Below, piece by piece: positions 17,867-26,923 of a DNA stretch of 64,000 nt. Position 1 is the stretch's first letter; each line of letters opens with the position of its first letter. The stretch covers positions 2,294,001 through 2,358,000 of the forward strand of contig NZ_CP151996.1 of assembly GCF_038593855.1 (NCBI RefSeq), read 5' to 3'. The DNA is from Lysinibacillus sp. FSL M8-0337. Its GTDB lineage: Bacteria > Bacillota > Bacilli > Bacillales_A > Planococcaceae. The notes under the pieces were generated by a model. It was not told the origin of the DNA. It ran no database searches and saw only the letters and a list, made by a program, of their open reading frames with translations. Position numbers and translations under genes: made by a program.

Positions 17867-19213
17867 ATGTATAAAACGACAACATTAAAGCAAAAGTACT
17901 CTATAATTGTAAAAATCATCGTACCTATTCTAATTACCCAAGTAGCCATTTACCTCATTTCTTTTTTCGACATTTTAATGTCTAGTCGCTACGGTACTTC
18001 TGATTTAGCAGGAGTCTCTATTGGGTCGTCCATTTGGATGCCTATCTATACTGGGCTTTCAGGTATTTTATTAGCAATAACACCGATTGTCTCCCAGCTT
18101 GTTGGCGCAAAGAAAGAACAGTTAGCTAAACAAGCAGTGCAGCAAGGCTTATATGTCGCACTTGTACTTTCTGCATGTATTTTTATCATATTATTTATCG
18201 GGCTCGATTGGATACTTGGAAATATGCAATTAGACGCCTCTGTACATAACATTGCAAAATCTTATATTCATGCAATGTGCGCTGGTCTTGTACCACTTTT
18301 TTTATTTTTTGTTCTACGTTGTTTTATCGATGCGTTAGGTCAAACACGAGTAACCATGATTATTACACTGCTAGGAACACCTATTAATATCTTTTTAAAT
18401 TATATTTTCATTTTCGGAAAGTTCGGTGCGCCAGAGCTTGGCGGTGTTGGTGCAGGTGTTGCGACAGCCATTACGTATTGGCTAATTTTCTTTATTACTG
18501 TGTGGATTATTGCCAAACGCGTGCCTTTTGAACACTTTACTATTTTCCGCGAATGGCCGAAGTTACAATGGCTTAGCTGGAAAGAAATCTTAGTTATTGG
18601 TGTACCAATCGGCATTTCCTTATTTGCAGAAACAAGTATTTTTTCTGCCGTCACAATGATGATGAGTAACTTTAGCACCGAAATCATCGCTGCCCATCAA
18701 ATCGCTATTAACTTTACGTCTTTGTTATATATGGTTCCTCTCAGTATTTCAATGGGTGTTACGATTTTAGTAGGTTTTGAAATTGGTGCGGGACGTTTAC
18801 GTGACGCAAAAATCTATAGTTATTTATGCGTAGGTACAGCGATTGTATTTAGTTTTTTTTCAGCTTGCGTTCTCTACTTACTTCGTGAACAAATCGCTAC
18901 AATGTATTCAAGTGATGAGCTGGTTTTAAAAAATGCGCAAGTCTTTTTAGTGTATGCTGCCATTTTCCAACTATCTGATTCTATTCAAGCACCTGTACAA
19001 GGCGCATTACGTGGATACAAGGACGTGACCATCACATTTATCATGGCTATCATCTCGTATTGGATTATCGGATTGCCAACAGGTTATGTACTAGCTAACT
19101 ATACTGATTTTGGTCCAGTTGGTTATTGGTTAGGGCTTGTAGCTGGTCTATCTGCAGGTGCTATTACCTTATTAATCCGCTTATTACTCGTACAAAGAAA
19201 ATTTGCCCTATAA
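17867..19213 (+). CDS. MATE family multidrug/toxin exporter
   Basis: 448 residues with about twelve hydrophobic segments in two similar halves, as in the NorM/DinF family. Family features include the early ILITQVAIYLISFFDILMSS segment, GVSIGSSIWMPI in the first half, and ALGQTRVTMIITLLGTPINI at the end of the first half. Members export cationic drugs or metabolites using a sodium or proton gradient. AAAGGAAG precedes the ATG. It is divergent from the murG-like gene, with a 170-base gap where both promoters must lie, and a strong terminator follows. Substrate unknown. Confidence 0.92.
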   Translation: MYKTTTLKQKYSIIVKIIVPILITQVAIYLISFFDILMSSRYGTSDLAGVSIGSSIWMPIYTGLSGILLAITPIVSQLVGAKKEQLAKQAVQQGLYVALVLSACIFIILFIGLDWILGNMQLDASVHNIAKSYIHAMCAGLVPLFLFFVLRCFIDALGQTRVTMIITLLGTPINIFLNYIFIFGKFGAPELGGVGAGVATAITYWLIFFITVWIIAKRVPFEHFTIFREWPKLQWLSWKEILVIGVPIGISLFAETSIFSAVTMMMSNFSTEIIAAHQIAINFTSLLYMVPLSISMGVTILVGFEIGAGRLRDAKIYSYLCVGTAIVFSFFSACVLYLLREQIATMYSSDELVLKNAQVFLVYAAIFQLSDSIQAPVQGALRGYKDVTITFIMAIISYWIIGLPTGYVLANYTDFGPVGYWLGLVAGLSAGAITLLIRLLLVQRKFAL

Positions 19214-19218
19214 TGAAT

Positions 19219-19262
19219 AAAGCGCAAAAATGGTGATACAGACATCAACATTTTTGCGCTTT
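19219..19262. terminator. Terminator after the MATE gene
   Basis: A perfect 14-bp stem, AAAGCGCAAAAATG (19219-19232) with CATTTTTGCGCTTT (19249-19262). The convergent ger operon may use it too. Confidence 0.85.
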
Positions 19263-19291
19263 GTTATTTAAACAATAGATAAAAGCTCCTT

Positions 19292-20371
19292 TTAACGGAG
19301 TATGCCTGTACGAATAATCGTTACTTTCACTTTTGGTTCAATAGTAAGTGAAGCAAATTGCTCACGCCAGTCTTCCTGAAAGAATTTGGGATGATGAGCG
19401 CGAATATAACGTCCTATTCCTAAAGTATCGGACTTCTGTTCTTGTAATATTTTTAAAACTTCCTCAAAATCTGCTTGTATTCTTTGTTGGAACATTGCTT
19501 CTATCGTTTTAAATGTCTCTTCTTTATACAAATGATCTTTTGAAAACTCTTCTATTTCTACGTCAATTTTAAAATCCATTGTTATTTTTTTCATTTCTTC
19601 ATTGATTATCCATTTTCTTTTTAAATGAATAACCTCTGAAGTGACAGGTATATCCTCATCATTGAGCTTGAGCATATATTCAATACGTGCATGCTGACTT
19701 GCTTTGTTCATTAATAAAAGCATATAAAAGGATTGCTTAGGATTTAAAATTTTCCCTGTAAACACTTGACCAGAAAATAACGCTACTCCTGCTGCTTCCG
19801 CACTATGTTCTTCTTCGTCCATTTTGATATAAGGAATGGCAATATCTTTAGCATTATCAAACAATGTCGATCCGATCATTTGTAAATTCAATTTAGGATA
19901 AATTGTATTTTTTTCTGTACTTTCAATAAAGCGTTCATAGTAACCTCCTGCATTGTCAGTTACTTCTTTTGTTAACTCAACAAAAGGTTTTACGCTCCCC
20001 TCAGTCACTGCCACTTTAATAGAAATTGGATTTTGAGGATCACGAAAATAAATATCTAGTAGGTCATATAAAGGTTCTTTCACCGTGTCAATTGAAATAA
20101 GTAATGTAGCGAGTTCAGACAAATCAAGTGTTTGTTCAACCTTTAAATCGGCATTATTCCGTACATCACGTGGAGAAATACCTTTTGCTTCAATTAACAT
20201 AATTTGGCTTTGCTTATCAAGCGTTTTCGGGTAAGCATAATATCCTTTATACTCGCCCATTGTCCCTTCTATGCCAGCAAGAGATACAACTGACGAATTT
20301 TTATATAAACGCTCATCCCAACAACCCGCAAGTAGTACAACCAAAAGAACGATTATTGCTTTTCGATACAC
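19292..20371 (-). CDS. Ger(x)C family spore germination lipoprotein
   Basis: 359 residues. The N-terminus is a short lipoprotein signal with lipobox LLAGC at about residue 17, followed by WDERLYKN, the family hallmark. C subunits sit on the outer face of the spore inner membrane and complete the germinant receptor with the A and B subunits. GTG at 20371 has GGAGGGGG five bases upstream; the ATG at 20386 overlaps this ribosome binding site and was rejected. The start overlaps the end of the B-subunit gene by 19 bases. It is the last gene of the A-B-C operon. Confidence 0.92.
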   Translation of the reverse strand: MYRKAIIVLLVVLLAGCWDERLYKNSSVVSLAGIEGTMGEYKGYYAYPKTLDKQSQIMLIEAKGISPRDVRNNADLKVEQTLDLSELATLLISIDTVKEPLYDLLDIYFRDPQNPISIKVAVTEGSVKPFVELTKEVTDNAGGYYERFIESTEKNTIYPKLNLQMIGSTLFDNAKDIAIPYIKMDEEEHSAEAAGVALFSGQVFTGKILNPKQSFYMLLLMNKASQHARIEYMLKLNDEDIPVTSEVIHLKRKWIINEEMKKITMDFKIDVEIEEFSKDHLYKEETFKTIEAMFQQRIQADFEEVLKILQEQKSDTLGIGRYIRAHHPKFFQEDWREQFASLTIEPKVKVTIIRTGILR

Positions 20372-21390
20372 GTTTTCCCCCTCCATTTATTCCATAAAAT
20401 GATGAGAATCGGTAAAAGAAAAGTGAAAAGTAATATTATATAATGGAAGGAATATTTCATCGTTTCAATCACCTTAAACTTAACAAAAAAAAGTGGAATA
20501 ATCGCAAGCAATATATGATAAAAAACGATTGCCTTCTTAGAACCTTTCTTACCTATTCCAAAATGCACAACCCTTATCGTTAAATTAAAAATCAATACTG
20601 TGATGATGGACCATGACAACCAAATATATACAAAGAAAATATCAAGTCGCTTTACAAATGTAACTTCTTGAGATTTTAAAATATAAATAATTGGCTCTGG
20701 AACTAACTTAATCTCTTCAATAGTGAAAAACATTTGGGAAAACATGACAGAAATCAAATAAAAGACAAAAATTACAAGCTGATAAATCAATATTGACTTG
20801 TAATTTAAAGTCAATTCCTTTTGTAAAAAAGGACGATAAATCAGATACATTTCTGCGCCCATAAATGCAAAAACACTATGGATAAGACCTTGAATGATTT
20901 CCTTACTATTATTAAATTCAAGCGGTAATAAGTTTGTCCATGTAAGGTCTGGAACCGCAAGCATTAAAAAAATGATAAAAATAAATATAAGCGGAATAAA
21001 CATAACCCCAATATTAATAACGGTTTCCGGTCGACTTATATTACCATATAACGAAAGTGCAACAATAAATAAGATGATTATCCACTCGGGCGTTTGAGGC
21101 AAAACCCATGATGCTAAAACATATACCATATAGGCTAAAAATGTCGCAATCATTAAAAACCAATACACCTTATACACCCATTGGAAAAATGTATTCAAGT
21201 AAAAATACCGATAATACCGTTCAAAAAATAGTAATACTAAATAATGTAATATGGTTGCTACGATAAATAGCACCCATGCCTTATTTTTACTTTCGCTAAT
21301 TAAAGGCGTTTGAAAGGAAATATAAATAATACCTGTTTCAATGAAAAACAATAGTAAAAAAAATTGCCCTTTAGATAACGAAAAATTCAA
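20353..21390 (-). CDS. GerAB-type spore germination permease
   Basis: 345 residues with about ten membrane segments, in the amino-acid/polyamine transporter superfamily. B subunits bind the germinant in the spore inner membrane. It starts with TTG in a TTGA overlap with the stop of the A-subunit gene, with GGTGAT just upstream. The germinant (for example alanine or a nucleoside) cannot be predicted from the sequence with confidence. Confidence 0.92.
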   Translation of the reverse strand: MNFSLSKGQFFLLLFFIETGIIYISFQTPLISESKNKAWVLFIVATILHYLVLLFFERYYRYFYLNTFFQWVYKVYWFLMIATFLAYMVYVLASWVLPQTPEWIIILFIVALSLYGNISRPETVINIGVMFIPLIFIFIIFLMLAVPDLTWTNLLPLEFNNSKEIIQGLIHSVFAFMGAEMYLIYRPFLQKELTLNYKSILIYQLVIFVFYLISVMFSQMFFTIEEIKLVPEPIIYILKSQEVTFVKRLDIFFVYIWLSWSIITVLIFNLTIRVVHFGIGKKGSKKAIVFYHILLAIIPLFFVKFKVIETMKYSFHYIILLFTFLLPILIILWNKWRGKTCIEKQ

Positions 21391-22820
21391 GGTGTATCAC
21401 CATTCTTTACACTGTCATCTTTCGGTGAACTAAAAGATGTCACTTGGACGGTAGGTTTAAAGAACGGTCCTCGCACGAACACTTTATAGATTTCCTTTGG
21501 TTGAAATGGCACAATTGGAGAAAAGTATGGCTGTTTTAAAGAGCTTAAATTAATTAAATGAATCAATAAAACAACTACACCAATAACAATGCCAAAAAAA
21601 CCAAATAGTGAGGCTAACACCATAAATGGAAAGCGTAGCATACGAATCGAAGTATTTAATTCTACTGAAGGCACTACATAGCTAGAGATTGCTGTTAAAG
21701 CAACAACTATCACCATTAAGTTCGATACTAAACCAGCACTCACAATAGCATCTCCTATAACTAATCCCCCGACAATGCCTATCGTCTGCCCCACTGATTG
21801 TGGCAATCGTATACTGGATTCCCGTATAAGCTCCATAATGATTTCCAATATAAGCGCCTCTATTAAAGGTCGATACGGAATTTCATTTACATCATTTTTT
21901 ACTTGATTACTTAATTCTAATGGTAGTACTTCAAAGTGAAAACTAATAATAGCAATATAAAAGGCTGGTAAGAATACAGCTGCAATAAATGACATTAACC
22001 GAACTATTCGATAAAAAGAACCTACCAACACTCGACCATTATAATCGTCAGGTGATTGATAAAAGGAAAAAAACGTAACAGGTGCAATCAATGCTGTTGG
22101 AGAGATATTCGTTATCAACACCACTTTACCTTCAACTAAATTAGCGACAACCCGGTCAGGACGCTCCGTATTGAGCAATTGAGGAAAAGGCGACCATACG
22201 GAATCTTCTAACTCATCACTTAGTTGACCAACACTATAAAAATAATCTATGTTAATGGCGTCAATGCGCTTTTCAATTTCAGCTAACGTTTCTGCTTTAA
22301 TGACTCCGTCAATGTAAAGATAATAAGCTTTTGTATTTGTCTCTTTGCCAATTGAAAAAGATTTTACGACAAGGGAAGGATTATGAATACGTTTGCGTAA
22401 TAAGGCTAAATTGGTTTCAACGCTTTCCACTAGCCCTTCATGTGATCCGCGCAGAACATGCTCATTATTCGGCTCATCAGGATTGCGATGTACTTGATTT
22501 ACAATCGTGAGTGAAAGCATTTCACCTGTATCAGGAATAATGATTAGCGTTTCGCCATTACAAATATGTTCGATAGCTTGTGGTAGCGAAAACGGCTTAA
22601 GAGTCGTCATTATCGTTTCACTCCAGAACGGCTTGTTTGTATCTAAACGGGCATAAATTGTATCGAGTAATTTTTGCGCTTCTTTTGCATCCACAAGCGA
22701 GGAATAAAAACATAAAATAGCAGACGTTCCTTCTCGCCAGTCTACTTGTCTTACTGTAAAATTGGATGATTGATTAAATGCTTTTTGTAAGCTTTTCATC
22801 ATTATTTCCACTTTATTCAT
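21387..22820 (-). CDS. GerAA-type spore germination protein
   Basis: 477 residues. A large N-terminal cytoplasmic domain (about 1-260) precedes a C-terminal block of about five membrane segments. Family stretches include SVGQLSDELEDSVWSPFPQ, RPDRVVANLVEG, SFYRIVRLMSF and IPYRPLIEALILEIIMELIRESSIRLP. It is the A subunit of a germinant receptor of spores and the first gene of a three-gene operon. ATG follows AGGAGGCG. A 9-bp hairpin sits against this ribosome binding site. By family, expression is expected in the forespore under sigma-G; I did not find a convincing sigma-G promoter. Confidence 0.94.
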   Translation of the reverse strand: MNKVEIMMKSLQKAFNQSSNFTVRQVDWREGTSAILCFYSSLVDAKEAQKLLDTIYARLDTNKPFWSETIMTTLKPFSLPQAIEHICNGETLIIIPDTGEMLSLTIVNQVHRNPDEPNNEHVLRGSHEGLVESVETNLALLRKRIHNPSLVVKSFSIGKETNTKAYYLYIDGVIKAETLAEIEKRIDAINIDYFYSVGQLSDELEDSVWSPFPQLLNTERPDRVVANLVEGKVVLITNISPTALIAPVTFFSFYQSPDDYNGRVLVGSFYRIVRLMSFIAAVFLPAFYIAIISFHFEVLPLELSNQVKNDVNEIPYRPLIEALILEIIMELIRESSIRLPQSVGQTIGIVGGLVIGDAIVSAGLVSNLMVIVVALTAISSYVVPSVELNTSIRMLRFPFMVLASLFGFFGIVIGVVVLLIHLINLSSLKQPYFSPIVPFQPKEIYKVFVRGPFFKPTVQVTSFSSPKDDSVKNGDTP

Positions 22821-22830
22821 AAAACGCCTC

Positions 22831-22850
22831 CTATACTTGGAAGTATAGGC
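22831..22850 (-). promoter_or_regulatory. Hairpin abutting the gerA ribosome binding site
   Basis: On the minus strand CCTATACTT-CC-AAGTATAGG runs straight into AGG of the Shine-Dalgarno, so the first Gs of AGGAGG are part of the stem. It could limit translation until melted. Confidence 0.4.
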
Positions 22851-22930
22851 AAAAATGGCTCATCTCAAACGGCATGTCTTTCGATTATGCAGTTTTCTTC
22901 ACTGTTTATCATTTTTTTACCTTAAAAAAA

Positions 22931-22968
22931 TAAAAAGACATCCAAATAAGCCACGAAGACTTATTGGA
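22931..22968 (-). terminator. Terminator after the CAP-domain gene
   Basis: TCCAAATAAG (22941-22950) and CTTATTGGA (22960-22968) pair with one bulged base; a run of Ts follows on the minus strand. Confidence 0.6.
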
Positions 22969-23010
22969 CATCCTACTTGAATACGTTGTTTCTATTAAAT
23001 TTTCACATTA

Positions 23011-23682
23011 TTACTTTTGAATAAACTGTTGCGTCCAGTAGTTACCTGACTTCACATAACCTACACCAATATGTGTATAATTTGCATTTAAAATATTGGC
23101 ACGGTGACCCGGTGAATCCATCCAAGCTTGCACGACTTCTTGTGGAGAACGTTGACCTTGGGCGATATTTTCACCAGCACTCTTATAAGTGATGCCTAAA
23201 GCTTTCATACGATCAAATGGTGACCCAAATGTTGGGCTTGTATGTGAAAAATATTTTTTCGATTGCATGTCTTGAGATTTTTCTCGTGCTGCAGCCATTA
23301 ATTTATCATCCGTTTGTAAAGCTTTTAACCCTGCTTTTGTACGCTCAGCATTCGTTAATTTAACTACCTCTTGTTCAAAAGCATTTACATCCGATGTTGT
23401 TGTAGTCGGATTAGATGTAGTTGGTGGTGTTGTCGTTGTATTATTTTGTTGATTTGTTGGTTTATTTGTTTGTTGATTTGTTTGCGTATCTTTTGACGGT
23501 GCAGTTGTATTCGGTTTAGTTACAACCCACTTGTGATTTGACCAATTATTATAATAGTAAACTTTACAGTTCGTTGTCTGATTTGCTGTGTTCCCTTCTG
23601 TAGTATTAGAAGCAGCAGAAGCCAATTGAATTGGAGCTGCTAAAAGAAATGTTGCACAAATTGCAGTAAGTGTTTTTTTCAT
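23011..23682 (-). CDS. Secreted CAP/SCP-domain protein (YkwD-like)
   Basis: 223 residues. A classical signal peptide (about 1-23, ending ASA-A) is followed by a low-complexity Thr/Asn/Gln/Pro linker (about 55-98). The C-terminal CAP domain (~100-223) contains VVKLTNAERTKAGLKALQ, the MQSKKYFSHTSP segment, AGENIAQGQRSPQEVVQAW and SPGHRANILN. The conserved pair of His (SHTSP and SPGH) and Glu residues of the CAP cavity are present. In Bacillales these proteins are secreted or spore-associated and their function is largely unknown. AGGAGGA precedes the ATG. Monocistronic. The 23700-23969 stretch upstream shows nothing recognisable. Confidence 0.92.
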   Translation of the reverse strand: MKKTLTAICATFLLAAPIQLASAASNTTEGNTANQTTNCKVYYYNNWSNHKWVVTKPNTTAPSKDTQTNQQTNKPTNQQNNTTTTPPTTSNPTTTTSDVNAFEQEVVKLTNAERTKAGLKALQTDDKLMAAAREKSQDMQSKKYFSHTSPTFGSPFDRMKALGITYKSAGENIAQGQRSPQEVVQAWMDSPGHRANILNANYTHIGVGYVKSGNYWTQQFIQK

Positions 23683-23969
23683 TTTGCAATTCCTCCTATC
23701 TGCAACCTATCGTAAAGTATGATTCTATAAAAAATCTTCCCAACATCTGCTAGCATGCCCAATAGAAAAGTAGTTTCCGTTAAACAGGGGTTTTTTTGTT
23801 ATATTTTTTAGCAAGTTTGACCAATCTATGAAATACTTACGTTTTAAAGAGGGTTGACAGTATTCAATTTCTGTTCGTATTTTGGCTATGATTTTGATAG
23901 ATTAGCACACTTGCCAATAACTAAAATTGCCTGGATAAAATAAAAGTGATTTAAAAATTGCTATGGCTA

Positions 23970-24030
23970 TAAAAAATCTGCTCGGTTCCACTGAATGATT
24001 TCTAAGGATTCAGAAAGAACACGAGCAGAT
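23970..24030 (-). terminator. Terminator after the CobW-like gene
   Basis: ATCTGCTCG (23976-23984) pairs with CGAGCAGAT (24022-24030), with inner GTTC/GAAC and CTGAAT/ATTCAG pairs. Six Ts follow on the minus strand. Confidence 0.8.
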
Positions 24031-24070
24031 GAATTTGATTATATCAAGTAAAGCATGGGACACTTTTTAT

Positions 24071-24973
24071 TTAATCAATACCAATTACATGAACACTGCC
24101 AATATTTTCACCTATTAAAACAAGCTTTGCGGGCATTTTAATGAATTCTGGCAACCATTGTACCATCCCATAGGCATACTGAAACAGCATTGGATTTTTA
24201 ACGCCTTCTATCGGAACGTAGCCTTTCATTCGGTACACCGTATCTGGTAATCCACGTACCCACTCTTCTATTTGCTCTTGTGTAAAGTGAACATCTTCAA
24301 ATTCAACTAAACGGGAGCCTAAATGCATGGAGGCTATCGGTGTTTTTTCAATATATTGCTTATCAATTTTAACAGTGGCAGATAAATTTTCTAGTAAATG
24401 GTACGGTACACGCCCATTTGTTGTTTGCAAAATAAATGCATGGGGATTAAAACCTTGTAGCTCATAGACGACTTGCGCTTGCTCCGCCTCTGATAGTAAA
24501 TCGGTTTTATTGGCTAATAATAAATGCGCGTGACGAATTTGCTCCATAAACAATGTACGCACTTGCGGTGTTAATGTGTCCCGATGTAACCAAAGCTTCG
24601 AGTCCGCAACTGTAACAATCCCCTTGACATGTAACTGCTCGGCAAAGATTGGAGAATAGACAGCATCCAATGCTTCTACAGGGTGAGCCGCTCCAGTTGT
24701 TTCAATAATTAGAACGTCAAATTCACTATCTAATAGAAGAGACTGGATTTGAGCCTCTGTTTTTTCAGCTCCTGAACAACAAATACAGCCCTCTAGCATC
24801 TCTTTTAGCGGCACGTCCTCTTCTACAGCTTGAGAATCAAATGGCAGCTTGCCAAGTTCATTCATAATAACAGCGGGCTTTAAACCCTTTTCTTTTAGTT
24901 GTCGTATAACATCTGTCAGCATAGATGTCTTACCACTTCCAAGAAATCCGCTAAATAAATATACATCCTTCAC
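24071..24973 (-). CDS. CobW/COG0523 family GTPase
   Basis: 300 residues. The P-loop is GFLGSGKT (residues 9-16). The metal-binding CxCC motif is Cys63-Ile-Cys65-Cys66. The family ETTGAAHP, the NKTD base-recognition motif and a C-terminal CobW_C domain (~210-300, with MKGYVPIEG) follow. These G proteins deliver metal ions, often zinc, to target enzymes, or act in cobalamin pathways; no cobalamin gene is nearby. It lacks the His-rich loop of many zinc members. GTG at 24973 follows AGGAGGA. No zinc-uptake regulator site was identified, so the metal is open. Confidence 0.88.
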   Translation of the reverse strand: MKDVYLFSGFLGSGKTSMLTDVIRQLKEKGLKPAVIMNELGKLPFDSQAVEEDVPLKEMLEGCICCSGAEKTEAQIQSLLLDSEFDVLIIETTGAAHPVEALDAVYSPIFAEQLHVKGIVTVADSKLWLHRDTLTPQVRTLFMEQIRHAHLLLANKTDLLSEAEQAQVVYELQGFNPHAFILQTTNGRVPYHLLENLSATVKIDKQYIEKTPIASMHLGSRLVEFEDVHFTQEQIEEWVRGLPDTVYRMKGYVPIEGVKNPMLFQYAYGMVQWLPEFIKMPAKLVLIGENIGSVHVIGID

Positions 24974-24990
24974 AATTCATTCCTCCTAAA

Positions 24991-25035
24991 GAAAAAGCTG
25001 TCGCATTGCCGTACGAGACGACTTCTGCGACAGCT
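24991..25035 (-). terminator. Terminator after the S41 protease gene
   Basis: AGCTGTCGCA (24996-25005) pairs with TGCGACAGCT (25026-25035); TTTTTC follows on the minus strand. Confidence 0.8.
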
Positions 25036-25041
25036 ACAGTG

Positions 25042-26559
25042 TTAGTTTGTTGTTCCCTCTGTTTGTTTTTTTGCATCAGAAACTAGCTCTTTTGCTTTTA
25101 ACAGTTGAGGATCCTCTGATTTCATTTTTTCACGTAACGCATCCATTAATGCGTAAGTTGTTTCGTTCGTTAGAATACCTGTTTCTTCAAGCTTATTGTC
25201 AGCTTGCAATTTTTTTACAGCTCGTTCTGTAAATTGATCAAAGATCCCGTCAGCTTTTCCAGGTTCATATCCTAGCACTTCTAACATTTCTTCAGCCACT
25301 TTGACAGAGTCTGACTGCAAGCCCTCTTTCATTTCAATCGTCGGGTCTAAAATTGGTAAAGAAGCATAAGCTGGATACGCTACTTTTACATCCGGTTCAA
25401 TGCCTTTTTCATTAATCCAGTTACCGTTTGGTGTTAACCATTTACCGGTTGTGAATTTTAAATTAGAACCATCCTTTAAAGGTGTAACATTTTGTACGGT
25501 TCCTTTACCAAACGATGTTTCACCAACAATTTTAGCACCTACCGATTCTTTTAAAGCACCTGCTAAAATTTCCGATGCCGATGCACTGCCATTATCCACT
25601 AGAACGGTTACAGGTACGTTATATTTTTTCCCTGCTACCGCATTTGTAATAACTGGCTCCTCGTCTTTTTGCTGCACTTGTACAATCGCTTTACCTTCTG
25701 GTACAAATAAATTTGAAATTTCAACCGCAGCATCTAAGTACCCACCTGGATTTTGGCGTAAATCAAGGACAATCCCTTTCATGCCTTTTCCTTCGTACTC
25801 AACAAGGATTTTTTCTAGCTCTTCTGCTGTTTCTTCATTGAATGATGTAATTTGGATATGTGCAATATCTCCATCTAGCATTTCACCATAAACCGTTTCA
25901 ACAGGAATATCATCGCGAATAATCGTCATTTGAATAGGTTCAGCATTTTCGCCACGTTTCACTGTTAGCTTTACAGGTGTACCCTTTTCGCCACGAATAA
26001 GTGCTACTGCTTCTGAAGCGCTAAAACCTTGAATGCTTTTACCATCTACCGTTAAAATAATATCTTTTGGTAATAACCCTGCTTTTTCAGCAGGTGAATT
26101 TTTAATAGGTGACACAACAGTAATAAAACCATTACGTTCTTGAATTTCAGCACCAATACCTTGGAAACTTGAAGATAATCCAGAGTTAAATTTTTCTGCT
26201 TCATCCTTCACCATAAAATCAGAATAAGGATCTTCTAATGCATCAAACATGCCGTTAATGGCGCCATCCACTACTTTTTCATCATCGATATCTTTGTAAT
26301 ACTTACCTTTAAGCATATCAAATGCTTCGTATAGTTTTGTAAATTCCGCACGTTCAATTGGGACTTTTACTTCTACTACTTTCTTTTCACCGAAAGTTAA
26401 CGCAAAAATGGTTAAGCCTGCGGTAATTAAGATTGTAAAGAACATCAGCATAATAAACTTAAACGGCTTCATCTGAATAAATTGGCCTGCAGGTTTTACC
26501 TCTACTTGTTGTATTTGCTCTTGCTGTTGTTCTAAACCATCTTTTTTCTGTTCATCCAT
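25042..26559 (-). CDS. S41 family carboxy-terminal processing protease (CtpA/CtpB type)
   Basis: 505 residues. One N-terminal membrane anchor (about 30-55) is followed by a CtpB-like cap helix region, a PDZ domain (~110-190, with FQGIGAEIQERNGFITVV and PAEKAGL), and the S41 protease core. The catalytic Ser is in DNGSASASE and the Lys in TSFGKGTVQ. A C-terminal peptidoglycan-binding domain (~410-480, with LGYEPGKADGIFDQFTERAV) ends it. In spore formers, CtpB cleaves the SpoIVFA regulator in the intermembrane space; other paralogues have unknown targets. ATG at 26559 was chosen; a GTG at 26586 is also possible. A perfect terminator follows. Confidence 0.93.
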   Translation of the reverse strand: MDEQKKDGLEQQQEQIQQVEVKPAGQFIQMKPFKFIMLMFFTILITAGLTIFALTFGEKKVVEVKVPIERAEFTKLYEAFDMLKGKYYKDIDDEKVVDGAINGMFDALEDPYSDFMVKDEAEKFNSGLSSSFQGIGAEIQERNGFITVVSPIKNSPAEKAGLLPKDIILTVDGKSIQGFSASEAVALIRGEKGTPVKLTVKRGENAEPIQMTIIRDDIPVETVYGEMLDGDIAHIQITSFNEETAEELEKILVEYEGKGMKGIVLDLRQNPGGYLDAAVEISNLFVPEGKAIVQVQQKDEEPVITNAVAGKKYNVPVTVLVDNGSASASEILAGALKESVGAKIVGETSFGKGTVQNVTPLKDGSNLKFTTGKWLTPNGNWINEKGIEPDVKVAYPAYASLPILDPTIEMKEGLQSDSVKVAEEMLEVLGYEPGKADGIFDQFTERAVKKLQADNKLEETGILTNETTYALMDALREKMKSEDPQLLKAKELVSDAKKQTEGTTN

Positions 26560-26792
26560 CTTGATTGTCACCACTCTCATATACACTAACTTGTTGTCAC
26601 ACTATTACCATCTTAACAGGTTATAGAGGAGACGAAAAGAAAAAGAGTGTCAAAATTTCATGACAGCTCTTGTCCCCCCTACTAACTTCATAAAATTGCA
26701 CATTAATAAGCTACTTTTTCAGCATCCATACACTCACTACTAATAGATCAATGGTCTAAAAAGTCCCCTATTTTACAATTTTTCATTAAAAT

Positions 26793-26817
26793 GTGCCTCA
26801 GATACCTTCTGAGGCAC
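26793..26817 (-). terminator. Terminator after the amidase gene
   Basis: GTGCCTCAGA (26793-26802) pairs with TCTGAGGCAC (26808-26817). A short T-run follows on the minus strand. Apart from this the 26587-26923 gap shows nothing. Confidence 0.65.
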
Positions 26818-26923
26818 TGCCCTTAGCTGTTAAGTTTCAAGTATATAATAGTACTGCCTTTCTATTTTACTCATTTCCTAAAAGCAGTCAACTAAAATAC
26901 TCATATAATTAGCTGATGCGCCA

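Noticed and set aside
25400..25891. 163-codon plus-strand frame opposite the S41 protease gene
   Set aside because: Shadow; the opposite strand has clear protease motifs.
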